Below, piece after piece: positions 27,861-38,791 of a stretch of 64,000 nucleotides of DNA (position 1 is its first letter; each line of letters starts with the position of its first letter). The stretch comes from Sulfurovum zhangzhouensis (GTDB lineage: Bacteria > Campylobacterota > Campylobacteria > Campylobacterales > Sulfurovaceae): contig NZ_JAQIBD010000001.1 of the NCBI RefSeq assembly GCF_030347965.1, positions 682,001-746,000 on the forward strand, in the 5' to 3' direction. A program made the position numbers and the translations under genes. The notes beneath the pieces are model-generated. The model was not told the DNA's origin and did no database searches. It saw only the letters and a list, made by a program, of their open reading frames with translations.

Positions 27861-27889
27861 TTGACAATAAAAGAATATTTATGTAAAAT
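27861..27889 (+). promoter_or_regulatory. Sigma-70 promoter of groES-groEL
   Basis: A consensus TTGACA (27861-27866) and TAAAAT (27884-27889) are separated by exactly 17 nt. It lies 33 nt before the groES ATG, with AAAGGAG at about 27911-27917. Confidence 0.85.
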
Positions 27890-27922
27890 CGCAAACATAA
27901 ATTTATATGTAAAGGAGTAATA

Positions 27923-28183
27923 ATGAATTTTAAACCACTTGGTGATAGACTACTTGTAGAACGCCGTGAAGAAGCTACTACAACAGCATCAGGAATCATT
28001 ATTCCTGACAATGCAAAAGATAAACCTTCACAAGGTACTGTTATTGCTATCGGCAATGAAGTAGAGAACATTAATGTAGGTGACACTATTGTCTTTGGTA
28101 AATATGCAGGTAGTGAAATTACACTTGACAGCAAAGTGTACTTGATCATGGAAGAATCAGACGCACTTGGTATATTGTCATAA
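27923..28183 (+). CDS. groES: Co-chaperonin GroES
   Basis: This 86-residue GroES forms the heptameric lid of the GroEL cage. [21 protein letters not shown] at residues 4-24 and the mobile loop [16 protein letters not shown] are typical, as is [11 protein letters not shown]. It is separated from groEL by 46 nt with no terminator, so they form one operon driven from the promoter at 27861. Heat-shock control is likely, but the usual CIRCE element is absent. Confidence 0.97.
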   Translation: MNFKPLGDRLLVERREEATTTASGIIIPDNAKDKPSQGTVIAIGNEVENINVGDTIVFGKYAGSEITLDSKVYLIMEESDALGILS

Positions 28184-28217
28184 TTCTAACTAAAGCAAAT
28201 CAATAAACATTTCTTAA

Positions 28218-29858
<1,641 letters not shown>

Positions 29859-29872
29859 ACATACAGATCATA

Positions 29873-29902
29873 ATCATTCTTGCAGCTTTTTGCAAGAATG
29901 AT
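29873..29902 (+). terminator. Terminator of groESL
   Basis: ATCATTCTTGCA (29873-29884) and TGCAAGAATGAT (29891-29902) form a 12-bp perfect stem with a 6-nt loop, followed by CTTGTCTT. It begins 15 nt after the groEL stop. The rest of the 250-nt gap up to 30062 holds nothing else I can support. Confidence 0.85.
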
Positions 29903-30062
29903 CTTGTCTTCTTATTCTATCTATAAAACTCTTCTATAAAAATATTTTACTTTTATACTTCTTGCTTTGAACAACTCAACACTATTGGGTATTAAAGTTC
30001 AATAAATAAAATTAATTTTTCTTGAAGAAGATAATGTTCAAGACAACAGACAGTAACGAATA

Positions 30063-30096
30063 AGGGAGATAGTAATTATATTATTACTATCTCCCT
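30063..30096 (-). terminator. Terminator of the EAL-domain gene
   Basis: AGGGAGATAGTAAT (30063-30076) and ATTACTATCTCCCT (30083-30096) form a perfect 14-bp stem with a 6-nt loop, 14 nt past the stop on the minus strand. It may also stop groESL read-through. Confidence 0.85.
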
Positions 30097-30110
30097 CATG
30101 TCTCTATTCC

Positions 30111-31916
30111 TTATCGTAAAAACTTTTGGAATTCAAATGAAGGCAACGGTTTTGAGAAGTAGTAACCTTGTAGATAGTCACATCCGTAAGAAGCCATAAG
30201 CTCCACAACCTGTAGATTTTCAATCCCCTCAACGACTACTTTCATTTCCAAATTATGAGCGAGCTCAATGATACCTTGTACAATTCTCTGATCTTCTTTT
30301 TTTACAAGTATGTGTTCCATAAAAGATCTATCAATTTTCAACACATCAGCAGGAAATTTTTTGATATATGAGAATGAGGTATATCCTGTACCAAAATCAT
30401 CCAAAGAGATCTTCACTCCCAATTTATGAAGCTTATGGAACTCATTTAATGTACTTTTTTCACTCTCCATCGCTTTCCCTTCTGTAACTTCAAAGGTAAT
30501 TAACTCTGGATCAACGTGAGTCTCTGCTAATTTCTTTTCCACGTGATTAAAAAAGTTTCCGGTTTCAACCTCTATCATTGAAACGTTGATCGATACAGGT
30601 ATCTGTTTGAACCTAAACATTTCCCAGCGCTTCTGTTGTTTGAGAACCTCATTTAAAATATATTTTCCTACTTCAATAATGAAGCCTGTTTTCTCCATAA
30701 TCGGGATAAAAGCGTCAGGGGGGATTAACCCATGTACAGGATGGATCCATCTGATCAATGCTTCTGCAGAAACAATCTCTTGTGTATTCGCATTCATGAT
30801 CGGTTGATAATAGAGCTCAAACTCATTATTTTCAAGTGCCAAATGCATTTCATTATACAAAGTCAACTCATCAAACACAAACCTTGCTTTTTTAGGCATA
30901 AAGATATGTACCTGACCATGTCCATGTGACTGAGCTTCGCTTAATGCCTTATATGCATTATCAAGCAGATTTCTTGTATTACCGCTGTCTGGATAGATAC
31001 TGATCCCTACAGATGCAGTTAAATGCATTCTGATATCCTGCATTTTATAAAATTTTTTGAGTTCAGCTTGCACTTCTTGGACAAAATTCAGTGCAATCTG
31101 AGGATCTGCAACATCTGTCATGACAATCAAAAAGCTATTTGGGAACATATGATAAACTTTGTATGCTAATTTGTCTGAAGCTGACGTAAGATAATTTGCA
31201 AGTTTGACCATAATCTTGGTAGATTGTTCATAGCCCAATATTGACCGCAGTTTAAAAAAATTATCTATCTCCAACACTGCAAATACTAACTTTCCATTGA
31301 TCAAATGCGTTTTTGCAAACAGTAGATTAAAATCTTCAAGTGCCTGGGTTTGGTTTGGTAATTTTGTCACGTGATGAAGATACTCTAGTGCTTTCTGTTC
31401 TTCCTCATAACGTAAATCTTGTATGGATACAATATATTTCCATTTATTGTCCATTTGAAAATTTTGAATGATATGTATATTGATAGGTAGTGTATCTTTA
31501 TCTTCGACGCACAGTTGGGTCTTTGTCTGCTCATAAGAGTTATTTTTAGATCCCTTCAATTCACTTTCAATTAACTCATCTAAAGTCATCCATTTCTTTT
31601 TAATTCTTACTTTAATTGATTGATAGATTTTTTTATAGGTATCATCTGGTTTTAGGCCTAATAATTTGATTATCAAATCGTTTGCATAAACAACTTGGTA
31701 ATTAGAAGAGAGAACTAAAACCGACTCATCAGTAGTATCAAACACCTTTTTCAAAAGTTTTCTTGATTGGTCTGCTGCATCAGGCAGCTTTTTATTTAAA
31801 CGTTTATTGAAGAGATAAAAAGAGACAAGCAGTACGATAATGATACTTACTAAGAATATAGGATCCAAATTCATTAAAGTTTCAATGATAATAGTTTTTA
31901 ACTCATCTATATTCAA
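30111..31916 (-). CDS. Membrane-anchored PAS-degenerate GGDEF-EAL protein (probable c-di-GMP phosphodiesterase)
   Basis: This 601-residue protein has one N-terminal membrane helix (about residues 18-36), then a PAS-like sensor (about 55-170, ESVLVLSSNYQVVYAND). A GGDEF-fold domain spans about 180-340. Its signature loop reads MFPNSF (257-262) instead of GGDEF, so cyclase activity is not expected. The EAL domain (about 345-601) keeps its catalytic set: EAL at 385-387, DDFGTGYTSF near 505 and VVEGIEN near 565. It probably degrades cyclic di-GMP, with the dead GGDEF domain as a regulatory GTP sensor. It is a single gene with its own terminator. Confidence 0.9.
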   Translation of the reverse strand: MNIDELKTIIIETLMNLDPIFLVSIIIVLLVSFYLFNKRLNKKLPDAADQSRKLLKKVFDTTDESVLVLSSNYQVVYANDLIIKLLGLKPDDTYKKIYQSIKVRIKKKWMTLDELIESELKGSKNNSYEQTKTQLCVEDKDTLPINIHIIQNFQMDNKWKYIVSIQDLRYEEEQKALEYLHHVTKLPNQTQALEDFNLLFAKTHLINGKLVFAVLEIDNFFKLRSILGYEQSTKIMVKLANYLTSASDKLAYKVYHMFPNSFLIVMTDVADPQIALNFVQEVQAELKKFYKMQDIRMHLTASVGISIYPDSGNTRNLLDNAYKALSEAQSHGHGQVHIFMPKKARFVFDELTLYNEMHLALENNEFELYYQPIMNANTQEIVSAEALIRWIHPVHGLIPPDAFIPIMEKTGFIIEVGKYILNEVLKQQKRWEMFRFKQIPVSINVSMIEVETGNFFNHVEKKLAETHVDPELITFEVTEGKAMESEKSTLNEFHKLHKLGVKISLDDFGTGYTSFSYIKKFPADVLKIDRSFMEHILVKKEDQRIVQGIIELAHNLEMKVVVEGIENLQVVELMASYGCDYLQGYYFSKPLPSFEFQKFLR

Positions 31917-32057
31917 CGTCTTCCTTTATAGATACATGCCTTATTTAAAAGATTGATGCATCTTCCCTCTTATAATTACAGTATTATATTCTTTATAATA
32001 TTTTAAGACTCTATACTATCAGTTTTCTACTTAAATTCTATGTCAACTTGAATAACT

Positions 32058-33320
32058 TTATATATCAAGTTCTAACTTATTCAAACAGAGTGCCTCAACT
32101 CTGGATGTCTGATCTTCAAGAATAAAAGTTTGATCTATCTTTAACTTATCCAAAGAGATAGATGTACCTTTATATGATACTTGAGCCCAACCTTTTTTAT
32201 ATTGTTTTTTAGGATCAATCATCTCAAATCTTTTCGCTAAATATCCTAAAAGTTCCCGTTTGTTCTGTAGAACAAATTCTATATTTTGCAAAAAAGTTTT
32301 TTGTATTTCAGGGAGTAAAGAGAGTTCTTTATCGAATTTACGATTTATCGCTCTTTGAAATTCATTTTTCAGTTGTTCATATGTTCTATTCGTCTCTTCA
32401 AGTTTTCGTAATGGCGATGAGCGTAATATCAGTTCACTGTGATGTGCCAATGCTCTCTCTTTGTATGCAATCTTTTCTTGCCATATATACCTATAACGTT
32501 CCTGCAATTCACCTAATGCATACATTATTTCCTGTACATCAGGAAGAATCATCTCCATAGCAGCACTGGGTGTCGGTGCACGTAAATCAGCAACAAAATC
32601 AGAGATCATGACATCAACTTCATGCCCTACTGCGCTGACCACTGGAGTATTCATAGCATAAATCGTATCTGCAACAATCTCTTCATTGAATGCCCAGAGA
32701 TCTTCTGTACTTCCGCCTCCACGTCCTACGACGACAACATCAGCTTCCAGTCTATCTGCAAAGGTAAGTGCTCTTGCAATCTGTGGCGCTGCATTCTCCC
32801 CTTGTACTAGAGTATCTACAATCACTACTTCAAGCAGTGGCCAACGCTTCTGAATGATCTTAAGCATATCATGTAAAGCTGCACTCTCTTTGGCTGTAAC
32901 CAATACAAGCTTTTGTATAATTTTTGGAACCGTTTTTTTACGTGTAATATCAAAGTAACCTTTGGCTTTGAGCCTCTCTTTAAGCTGTTCATAGGCCAAT
33001 GCCAAAGCACCTTGTCCATACGGCTCTATCTTGACTGCATAAAACTGGTATTCTCCACGAGGAGTATAAACACCGACTGATCCCTCTATTACAACATGCA
33101 TCCCCTGCTCTAGACGAAACTTCATCTTAGCAACATTGGACCGCCACATTACACATCTTATAGAGGATTCACTATCTTTGATAGCAAAATAGACATGGCC
33201 TGAGGTGTGATAAGTTACTGAAGCCACTTCTCCTTCAACAAGGATATGCATAAATGTTGCTTCTAGTAGGGATTTGATCTTGGTATTGAGAGAGGAGACA
33301 CTCATCATAGGTTGTGACAT
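32058..33320 (-). CDS. xseA: Exodeoxyribonuclease VII large subunit XseA
   Basis: This 420-residue nuclease subunit starts with an OB-fold that binds single-stranded DNA (residues 8-100, ending FYAVKIEPYGQGALALAYEQ). The catalytic core follows, with LVTAKESAALHDML, VVVGRGGGSTEDLWAFN (about 205) and SAVGHEVDVMISDFVADLRAPTPS. A coiled-coil segment (about 280-360) joins to a short C-terminal domain. It cuts single-stranded DNA with the small subunit XseB, which is not adjacent here. It is the last gene of the long minus-strand run, 18 nt after ubiE. Confidence 0.95.
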   Translation of the reverse strand: MSQPMMSVSSLNTKIKSLLEATFMHILVEGEVASVTYHTSGHVYFAIKDSESSIRCVMWRSNVAKMKFRLEQGMHVVIEGSVGVYTPRGEYQFYAVKIEPYGQGALALAYEQLKERLKAKGYFDITRKKTVPKIIQKLVLVTAKESAALHDMLKIIQKRWPLLEVVIVDTLVQGENAAPQIARALTFADRLEADVVVVGRGGGSTEDLWAFNEEIVADTIYAMNTPVVSAVGHEVDVMISDFVADLRAPTPSAAMEMILPDVQEIMYALGELQERYRYIWQEKIAYKERALAHHSELILRSSPLRKLEETNRTYEQLKNEFQRAINRKFDKELSLLPEIQKTFLQNIEFVLQNKRELLGYLAKRFEMIDPKKQYKKGWAQVSYKGTSISLDKLKIDQTFILEDQTSRVEALCLNKLELDI

Positions 33321-33338
33321 CTGGTCTCCTTATTTGGA

Positions 33339-34076
33339 TTAAACTTTTTGAGCAACAAGAAGTGTAGAAATACCCATGGAAAAGGACTTCACGTATTTCA
33401 TCTCAAAACCTGCTTCTTGGAGCTCTTTTTCAAGCATCTCAGTCGTTAAGAACTCCTCAATGGAGTCTGGAAGATATTTATAAGCCTCATAATTCTTAGA
33501 AATGATTCCACCTACTCTTGGTAGTACTTTTTTCATGCCAAAATCAACAAACTTATTGATAATGCCACTTCTATCCTGCTTTGTAAACTCCAGGATCACT
33601 ACGATTCCTTCCGGCTTTAATGCACGGTAAAATTCCTGTAACGCTTCTACTCTATCTACAACGTTACGGATACCATAAGAGATAGAGATGATATCTGTAC
33701 TCTCGTCTTCTATTGGAAGCTCTTGTGCTTTTCCTTCTATGAATATTGCAAAATCTACTTTCTCTTTAGCAACACTAAGCATCCCGACTGAGGGATCAAC
33801 CCCAACAAAATTCTTTACGTCAATCCCTCTTTGCTTTGCAATATCTCTCCAGAAGATCAATAGATCACCCGTTCCTGTCGCCACATCAGTAATCTGCGTC
33901 AATGTATCTTTGCCCAATATCTCATAAGCTTTGTTACATCCTTTTCTTCTCCACTGTTTATCGATACCGAAGCTTAATACTCTATTTGCGAGATCATACG
34001 TTGATGCAATATCATCAAACATACTGACGATCTTTTCTTGTTTTTCTACTTTATTGGTCAGTTTTTCAATACCCAA
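33339..34076 (-). CDS. ubiE: Demethylmenaquinone/ubiquinone methyltransferase UbiE/MenG
   Basis: This 245-residue class I SAM methyltransferase has ITDVATGTGDLLIFW (about residue 62) as the SAM loop and the family signatures YDLANRVLSFGIDKQWR near the N-terminus and SYGIRNVVDR in the middle. It methylates the ring of demethylmenaquinone, the quinone expected in this phylum. It begins with TTG, placed 8 nt after GGAG, and overlaps ribD by 11 nt. Because Campylobacterota respire with menaquinone, MenG activity is the better name biochemically. Confidence 0.93.
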   Translation of the reverse strand: MGIEKLTNKVEKQEKIVSMFDDIASTYDLANRVLSFGIDKQWRRKGCNKAYEILGKDTLTQITDVATGTGDLLIFWRDIAKQRGIDVKNFVGVDPSVGMLSVAKEKVDFAIFIEGKAQELPIEDESTDIISISYGIRNVVDRVEALQEFYRALKPEGIVVILEFTKQDRSGIINKFVDFGMKKVLPRVGGIISKNYEAYKYLPDSIEEFLTTEMLEKELQEAGFEMKYVKSFSMGISTLLVAQKV

Positions 34077-35061
34077 CTTGTTTACTCCATATCATCATAT
34101 CTACACCCATTCTTTCAGTATGTAGAAAATCTAAATTCATCTCGATATTATAGGATAAAGCATTTGTAGAGAGCTTAGGAGTCTGATAAATCAACAGCCA
34201 ATCGATCTTCTTTTGTAGTGATTGAAGCATCCCCTCTCCTCCTTCAACCAGTACAAATGAAGGCTGATCTAAAAATGACAGATCATCTGTGATCTCTACC
34301 TTTCTATCTTGCACTTTGAAAAGCGGTATCTCACTGTCAAAATCACTTGTATGCGAATATATCTTTACATTGGGTGCATTCCCCTCTGTAAAACGGCAAT
34401 CAAGTGTCGGCCTATCCTCCCTAACAGTGTTTCCACCTATGAAAAGTATGTCACACCTTTCTCTTAACTGATGAACATGGCTTAAAGAAGCTTTTGAACT
34501 TAGATAACCTCCACCGATACGTCCATTGGATGTTTGTGCAAGCTTAAAGAGTACAAATGCACGTTTCTGCCATATTTTAAAAGGCTCAAGAAGTATTTCT
34601 GCCTTCTCCCTTAAAATACCAAATGTAACATTTTGAAGTAAGTTCATCCCACCGTCATGTCCTTTAATTGGATCACATGTTGCAATCACCACTCTTTGAA
34701 GTTTCAACCTTGATAATAGAGAAGCGCATGAAGGTGTTTTGCCATGGTGTGCACATGGTTCCAAGGTAACATATATGGTGCAGCTAGCAAAGAATTTTGG
34801 AGGAAGTTTTAATAAAAAATCATGTGATTCTTCAGAATTCAGTGGATCAAACTCAATCTTTTCTCCACTTAATGTTTCATATGCGGCAATCAATGCCAAC
34901 ACTTCAGCATGGGAAGTACCTGCCTTTTGATGTGCTGCTATACTGAGAAGTTTGCCATTTTCAACCATTACAGCACCAACTGCCGGATTAGGATAGGTAA
35001 GTCCTTGATATTTCCATGCTTCATTGAGAGCAAGTTGCATATAGAATTCATCAAACTGCAT
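34066..35061 (-). CDS. ribD: Bifunctional riboflavin biosynthesis deaminase/reductase RibD
   Basis: This 331-residue enzyme carries out the deaminase and reductase steps after GTP cyclohydrolase II in riboflavin synthesis. The zinc deaminase domain has HAEVLAL (about residue 46) and LEPCAHHGKTPSCASLL (about 102). The reductase domain (about 160-331) has NGRIGG and SFVLVEGGEGMLQ. It is somewhat short, mostly in the reductase domain, whose later part looks diverged from better-known RibD. AAGGAG lies before the ATG. The stop overlaps ubiE. Confidence 0.9.
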   Translation of the reverse strand: MQFDEFYMQLALNEAWKYQGLTYPNPAVGAVMVENGKLLSIAAHQKAGTSHAEVLALIAAYETLSGEKIEFDPLNSEESHDFLLKLPPKFFASCTIYVTLEPCAHHGKTPSCASLLSRLKLQRVVIATCDPIKGHDGGMNLLQNVTFGILREKAEILLEPFKIWQKRAFVLFKLAQTSNGRIGGGYLSSKASLSHVHQLRERCDILFIGGNTVREDRPTLDCRFTEGNAPNVKIYSHTSDFDSEIPLFKVQDRKVEITDDLSFLDQPSFVLVEGGEGMLQSLQKKIDWLLIYQTPKLSTNALSYNIEMNLDFLHTERMGVDMMIWSKQVGY

Positions 35062-35085
35062 ATATGCTCCTTATCTCCCCCGATC

Positions 35086-35517
35086 TTACCATTCGAAATA
35101 CGTTTTTACAGTTCCTAGTTCATCATAACGATAAGATTCATCACCTTGTTTCGTTGTTACAGTGATACCTTCATCGTCCGCACTTTTAAGCTCGCCTTTG
35201 AGTTTCTCTCCACCCATTACCTTAACTTTAACTTTCTCACCGATGGCATTTTTAAAATGAATAGGTTTTGTAAGTTTACGTTCAATTCCTGGTGAGCTTA
35301 CTTCTAAACGATATTTACCGCTGAGTGGTGGATTCACATCCAAAAAAGGAGAGAGTGCATTAGAGATATCCGCACAGAGATCAAGTGTTATACCGCCTGT
35401 TTTGGTGATAAGCACACGATAGATAGTCTCTTCAAATTCAGTGACTGTCTCTATCCCGTAAAGTGATGCACCATTAGCCTCAACAATCTTTGCAATTTCA
35501 TCTTCAACCTTACTCAT
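35086..35517 (-). CDS. rimP: Ribosome maturation factor RimP
   Basis: This protein, about 143 residues, is needed for 30S subunit maturation. An N-terminal alpha/beta domain holds CADISNALSPFLD and YRLEVSSPGIERKLTKP, the RimP hallmark; a C-terminal Sm-like domain ends in VKTYFEW. The ATG at 35517 was chosen (GGGTGAG upstream). A GTG nine bases earlier also opens the frame. It overlaps rbfA by 8 nt in the conserved infB-rbfA-rimP order. Confidence 0.92.
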   Translation of the reverse strand: MSKVEDEIAKIVEANGASLYGIETVTEFEETIYRVLITKTGGITLDLCADISNALSPFLDVNPPLSGKYRLEVSSPGIERKLTKPIHFKNAIGEKVKVKVMGGEKLKGELKSADDEGITVTTKQGDESYRYDELGTVKTYFEW

Positions 35518-35878
35518 CGCTCTCACCCTTTTTTTTACTTATCTGTGCAAACAGATCTTCCATACGCTGTTGCTTCTCTAATTGTTCATCAAACTCAAAT
35601 GTAAGACGGGGCGCTTTGAACCAGCCCTCACTTTGTTTACAATGGTTCTGTATATAACCAGCTACTGAACGAAGTTGACGCAATGCTTCATTTTGTTCTT
35701 TTTCAGTTAAGAACGATTTATCCAAATAGACTTTAGCATCGCTACGTCCCTTTGAACAGACCACTTCAGTGACAAGTAACGAGTTGATACGTTCATCATC
35801 AAGTGTAGACAAAGCCTCAGGAATTACTTCCTTCAACACTGACTCTACGCGGTGGCGTTTGATCTCTTCTTGTGTCAT
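35510..35878 (-). CDS. rbfA: Ribosome-binding factor RbfA
   Basis: This 122-residue KH-fold protein helps to process the 5' end of 16S rRNA and matures the 30S subunit. The N-terminal RHRVESVLKEVIPEALSTL and central RSDAKVYLDKSF fit the family, and RLTFEFDEQLEKQQRMEDLF is the typical end. The charged tail SKKKGESDE follows. Its ATG overlaps the infB stop by one base (TAATG). Confidence 0.92.
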   Translation of the reverse strand: MTQEEIKRHRVESVLKEVIPEALSTLDDERINSLLVTEVVCSKGRSDAKVYLDKSFLTEKEQNEALRQLRSVAGYIQNHCKQSEGWFKAPRLTFEFDEQLEKQQRMEDLFAQISKKKGESDE

Positions 35879-38523
35879 TATAATACTGCCTGTTCCTCAA
35901 CATCTTTGAAGGTCTCGATTACATCGCCTTCTTTAAGGTCATTGTAGTTTTCAAGCATAATACCACACTCGTATCCACTTTTGACCTCTCTTGCATCTTC
36001 ACTGAAACGTTTGAGTGAAGATATCTTACTTTCATAGATAACAACACCGTCACGGATTAGTCTAGCTTTACTTCCTCTTGTGATCACACCGTCACTTACC
36101 TTACATCCGGCAATTGTACCTATTTTCCCAACTACAAATGTTTCACGCACTTCAGCTTGACCTGTAACTTCTTCAGAGATAACAGGACTCATCATACCGC
36201 CAAGCAATGCTCTCACATCATCGATTAGATCATAGATAATAGAGTATGACTTGATCTCTACACCCAACTCTTTAGCCTTATTTTTCACTGCACCGGTCGG
36301 ACGTACATTAAACCCTAAGATAACTGAGTGTTCAGAAGCATTAGCAAGAGTCACATCACTCTCAGTTACGCCACCCACACCTTCATGGATGATATTGACC
36401 TTAACCTCTTCATTTTTAAGCTTCTCAAGACTTCCCTTGATCGCTTCAAGAGAACCTTGTACGTCTGCTTTGATGACAACAGGCAATGATTTGAGCTTAC
36501 CTTCTGCAATCAGTTCAGAAAGATCATCTAGTGAAGCTTTCGTACTCTTAGAGAGTTGCTTCTCCCTTTCATATTCTGCTCTCTTCTCTGCCAATTCTCT
36601 TGCTTCTTTTTCACTATCAGTCACGATCAATGTTTCACCGGCACCCGGTACTTCATTCAGACCGACAATTGCAGCAGGTGTACTTGGACCGATCTCTTTA
36701 ACGTTTGTTCCATCGTCAAGTTTGATCGCTTTGATACGTCCAAATGTTTTACCTACGATCGCATTGTCACCTACTCTAAGTGTACCATTTTTAATGATCA
36801 CGTTTGCAACCGGTCCAAACCCTTTTTCCAAAGAACTTTCTACAACAACCGCTTTCGCTTTACGTGTCGGATCAGCTTCCAATTCCATTACTTCAGCTTG
36901 AAGCAAAATTGTCTCAAGTAGATCATCAATCCCCATACCGGTATGTGCTGATACAGGAACAAACTCGTACTCTCCACCCCAATCAATAGGTGTGATTCCC
37001 ATCTCCGCAAGCTGTGCTTTAACGTTATCCGGGTTTGCTGCAGGTTTATCCATTTTATTCACAGCTATAATCATCGGTACATCTGCAGCTTTTGTATGCG
37101 AAATTGCCTCTTTTGTTTGAGGCATTACACCATCATCTGCTGCGACTACGATAATGACGATATCTGTCGCCTGAGCACCACGTGAACGCATCTCAGTAAA
37201 GGCTTCGTGACCCGGAGTATCCACGAATGTGATCTTCTTACCGTCTTTTTCTACCTGGTAAGCACCTACGTGTTGGGTAATTCCGCCTGCTTCCTTGTCT
37301 GCAACTTTTGCAGAACGAATCTTGTCAAGCAATGATGTCTTACCATGATCGACGTGCCCCATAATCGTAATAACCGGTGGTCTCTCTTCTAGTTGCTCAT
37401 CTTCTACTGCATCATATGCTGCTACGTAATCAAGTTCATCAAGCGGGTTCATTGTAGTCACTTCTACTTCGAACTCTTCAGCAAGAATCTCGATCTCATC
37501 TTTTGAAAGGAAATCGTTTTTCGTTACCATCATACCGAGTGCAAAGAGTACTTTAACAACATCTCCTACTGACTTGTTCACCTTCTCTGCGAACTCGTAA
37601 ACCCTAACGTTTTCAGGAATCTCAACGGAAGTTACAACTTCTGTACTTACCTCTTTGACATACTTCTTGCGTTTACCGCCACGTTTAAGAGATCGCTGCT
37701 GCTGAGGACGGAATGCCTGCTTTGTCTTACCACCCATTACACCTGCATTCTCACGTTTTTTCGCTTCTTCTTTACGCTTTTGTTCCTGTCTTTGCATCTC
37801 TTCATAAATATTTTTATCTGAAAAGTCTAAGAGTACTACTTCCTCTTCACCAAATCCTGAACTGATATCTGAACTGATATCGCCGTTAAAGATATCCAGT
37901 TTCTCTCCGGTCTCTCTGGCTTCAGCTATTTTTTTAGGTTTTTTCTTTGAGGCAACTGGCTCTGAACCCGTCTGCTCAAGTGAAATCTTTTTAGCTACTT
38001 TTACCGGTTCCGGTTTTGCTTTACGAACGATTTTGATCCCGCCTCTTGAGAGAGATTTCTTTATCGGAGCCTCTTCCTCTGAAGCTTTTCGAATTTGCGC
38101 TGCAGGTTCCTCTTGTGGTGTAACGACAGAAATACCTTTACGTTTCTTCGCCACTTTTTTAGGAGCCTGTTTCTCTTCTGCAGCAGGCTCTTCAGCTTTG
38201 CTCTCTTCTATTGGTGCAGCCTGTTCTTTTTCAACTTCCGCTTTTACTTCAGTAGTCTCTACAGTTTCTTCTGCTGAAGGCTCTTCAGACTTAGGCTCTT
38301 CTTTTTTTACCACTTTAATTTTTGGTTTTTTCTCTTCTGGTTTTTTAAACCCTTTTGGCAGCGTACCGCTAATAGCATAGTCTACAAGTATCCCTGCTTC
38401 GTCCATACTGATTGCACTGTTGGCTGCTTTTACTTCAAAACCTAACTCTTTAGCTTTGTCCAGCAGTTCGTTATTAGATAGTCCTGCTTCTAATGCTATC
38501 TCTTGGATTCTTACTTTATCCAT
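35878..38523 (-). CDS. infB: Translation initiation factor IF-2 (InfB)
   Basis: This 881-residue GTPase brings fMet-tRNA to the 30S subunit. The N-terminal 55 residues form a small IF2_N fold. They are followed by a long low-complexity Lys/Glu/Ala/Pro region (about 60-300) and a second IF2_N-like domain (about 300-355). The G domain starts with GHVDHGKT (389-396), then DTPGHEAF and NKMDKP. Domains II to IV with GGVTESDVTLAN follow. It overlaps ylxR by 8 nt and rbfA by 1 nt. Confidence 0.97.
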   Translation of the reverse strand: MDKVRIQEIALEAGLSNNELLDKAKELGFEVKAANSAISMDEAGILVDYAISGTLPKGFKKPEEKKPKIKVVKKEEPKSEEPSAEETVETTEVKAEVEKEQAAPIEESKAEEPAAEEKQAPKKVAKKRKGISVVTPQEEPAAQIRKASEEEAPIKKSLSRGGIKIVRKAKPEPVKVAKKISLEQTGSEPVASKKKPKKIAEARETGEKLDIFNGDISSDISSGFGEEEVVLLDFSDKNIYEEMQRQEQKRKEEAKKRENAGVMGGKTKQAFRPQQQRSLKRGGKRKKYVKEVSTEVVTSVEIPENVRVYEFAEKVNKSVGDVVKVLFALGMMVTKNDFLSKDEIEILAEEFEVEVTTMNPLDELDYVAAYDAVEDEQLEERPPVITIMGHVDHGKTSLLDKIRSAKVADKEAGGITQHVGAYQVEKDGKKITFVDTPGHEAFTEMRSRGAQATDIVIIVVAADDGVMPQTKEAISHTKAADVPMIIAVNKMDKPAANPDNVKAQLAEMGITPIDWGGEYEFVPVSAHTGMGIDDLLETILLQAEVMELEADPTRKAKAVVVESSLEKGFGPVANVIIKNGTLRVGDNAIVGKTFGRIKAIKLDDGTNVKEIGPSTPAAIVGLNEVPGAGETLIVTDSEKEARELAEKRAEYEREKQLSKSTKASLDDLSELIAEGKLKSLPVVIKADVQGSLEAIKGSLEKLKNEEVKVNIIHEGVGGVTESDVTLANASEHSVILGFNVRPTGAVKNKAKELGVEIKSYSIIYDLIDDVRALLGGMMSPVISEEVTGQAEVRETFVVGKIGTIAGCKVSDGVITRGSKARLIRDGVVIYESKISSLKRFSEDAREVKSGYECGIMLENYNDLKEGDVIETFKDVEEQAVL

Positions 38524-38758
38524 TCTTCATTAACTCCTCTAAAAGCTTAAAAAACCGTTCCTCATCTTGCTTGAAACGTTTGATTAAGCCTTTGATTTTT
38601 TTTTGATTTTTACTGCATACATCACAAAGATAAAAGCTGCGCCCGCTGCCATCATAAGCTGTGATATCTTTGTCGGCTATCTTCAGTCGTAACAGGCTAC
38701 TCTGAGGCTGCCTATCCCGACAACTAATACACATACGTATAGGCTGTGATTTATTCAT
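38516..38758 (-). CDS. YlxR family RNA-binding protein (DUF448)
   Basis: This 80-residue protein has the YlxR signature IRMCISCRDRQPQSSLLRL near the start, GRSFYLCDVCSKN in the middle and a basic C-terminal helix. It lies directly upstream of infB with an 8-nt overlap, the usual nusA-ylxR-infB context, although nusA is not present here. YlxR binds RNA and has been linked to RNase P and nucleoid regulation in other bacteria. The role here is inferred by family only. Confidence 0.85.
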   Translation of the reverse strand: MNKSQPIRMCISCRDRQPQSSLLRLKIADKDITAYDGSGRSFYLCDVCSKNQKKIKGLIKRFKQDEERFFKLLEELMKNG

Positions 38759-38791
38759 TCGCGTATTATACCCAATTAGAATTAAGCTGTT

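Noticed and set aside
27762-27922. CIRCE or HAIR element before groES
   Set aside because: Neither TTAGCACTC/GAGTGCTAA nor CTTGAGT/ACTCAAG is present; the inverted repeat found has another sequence.
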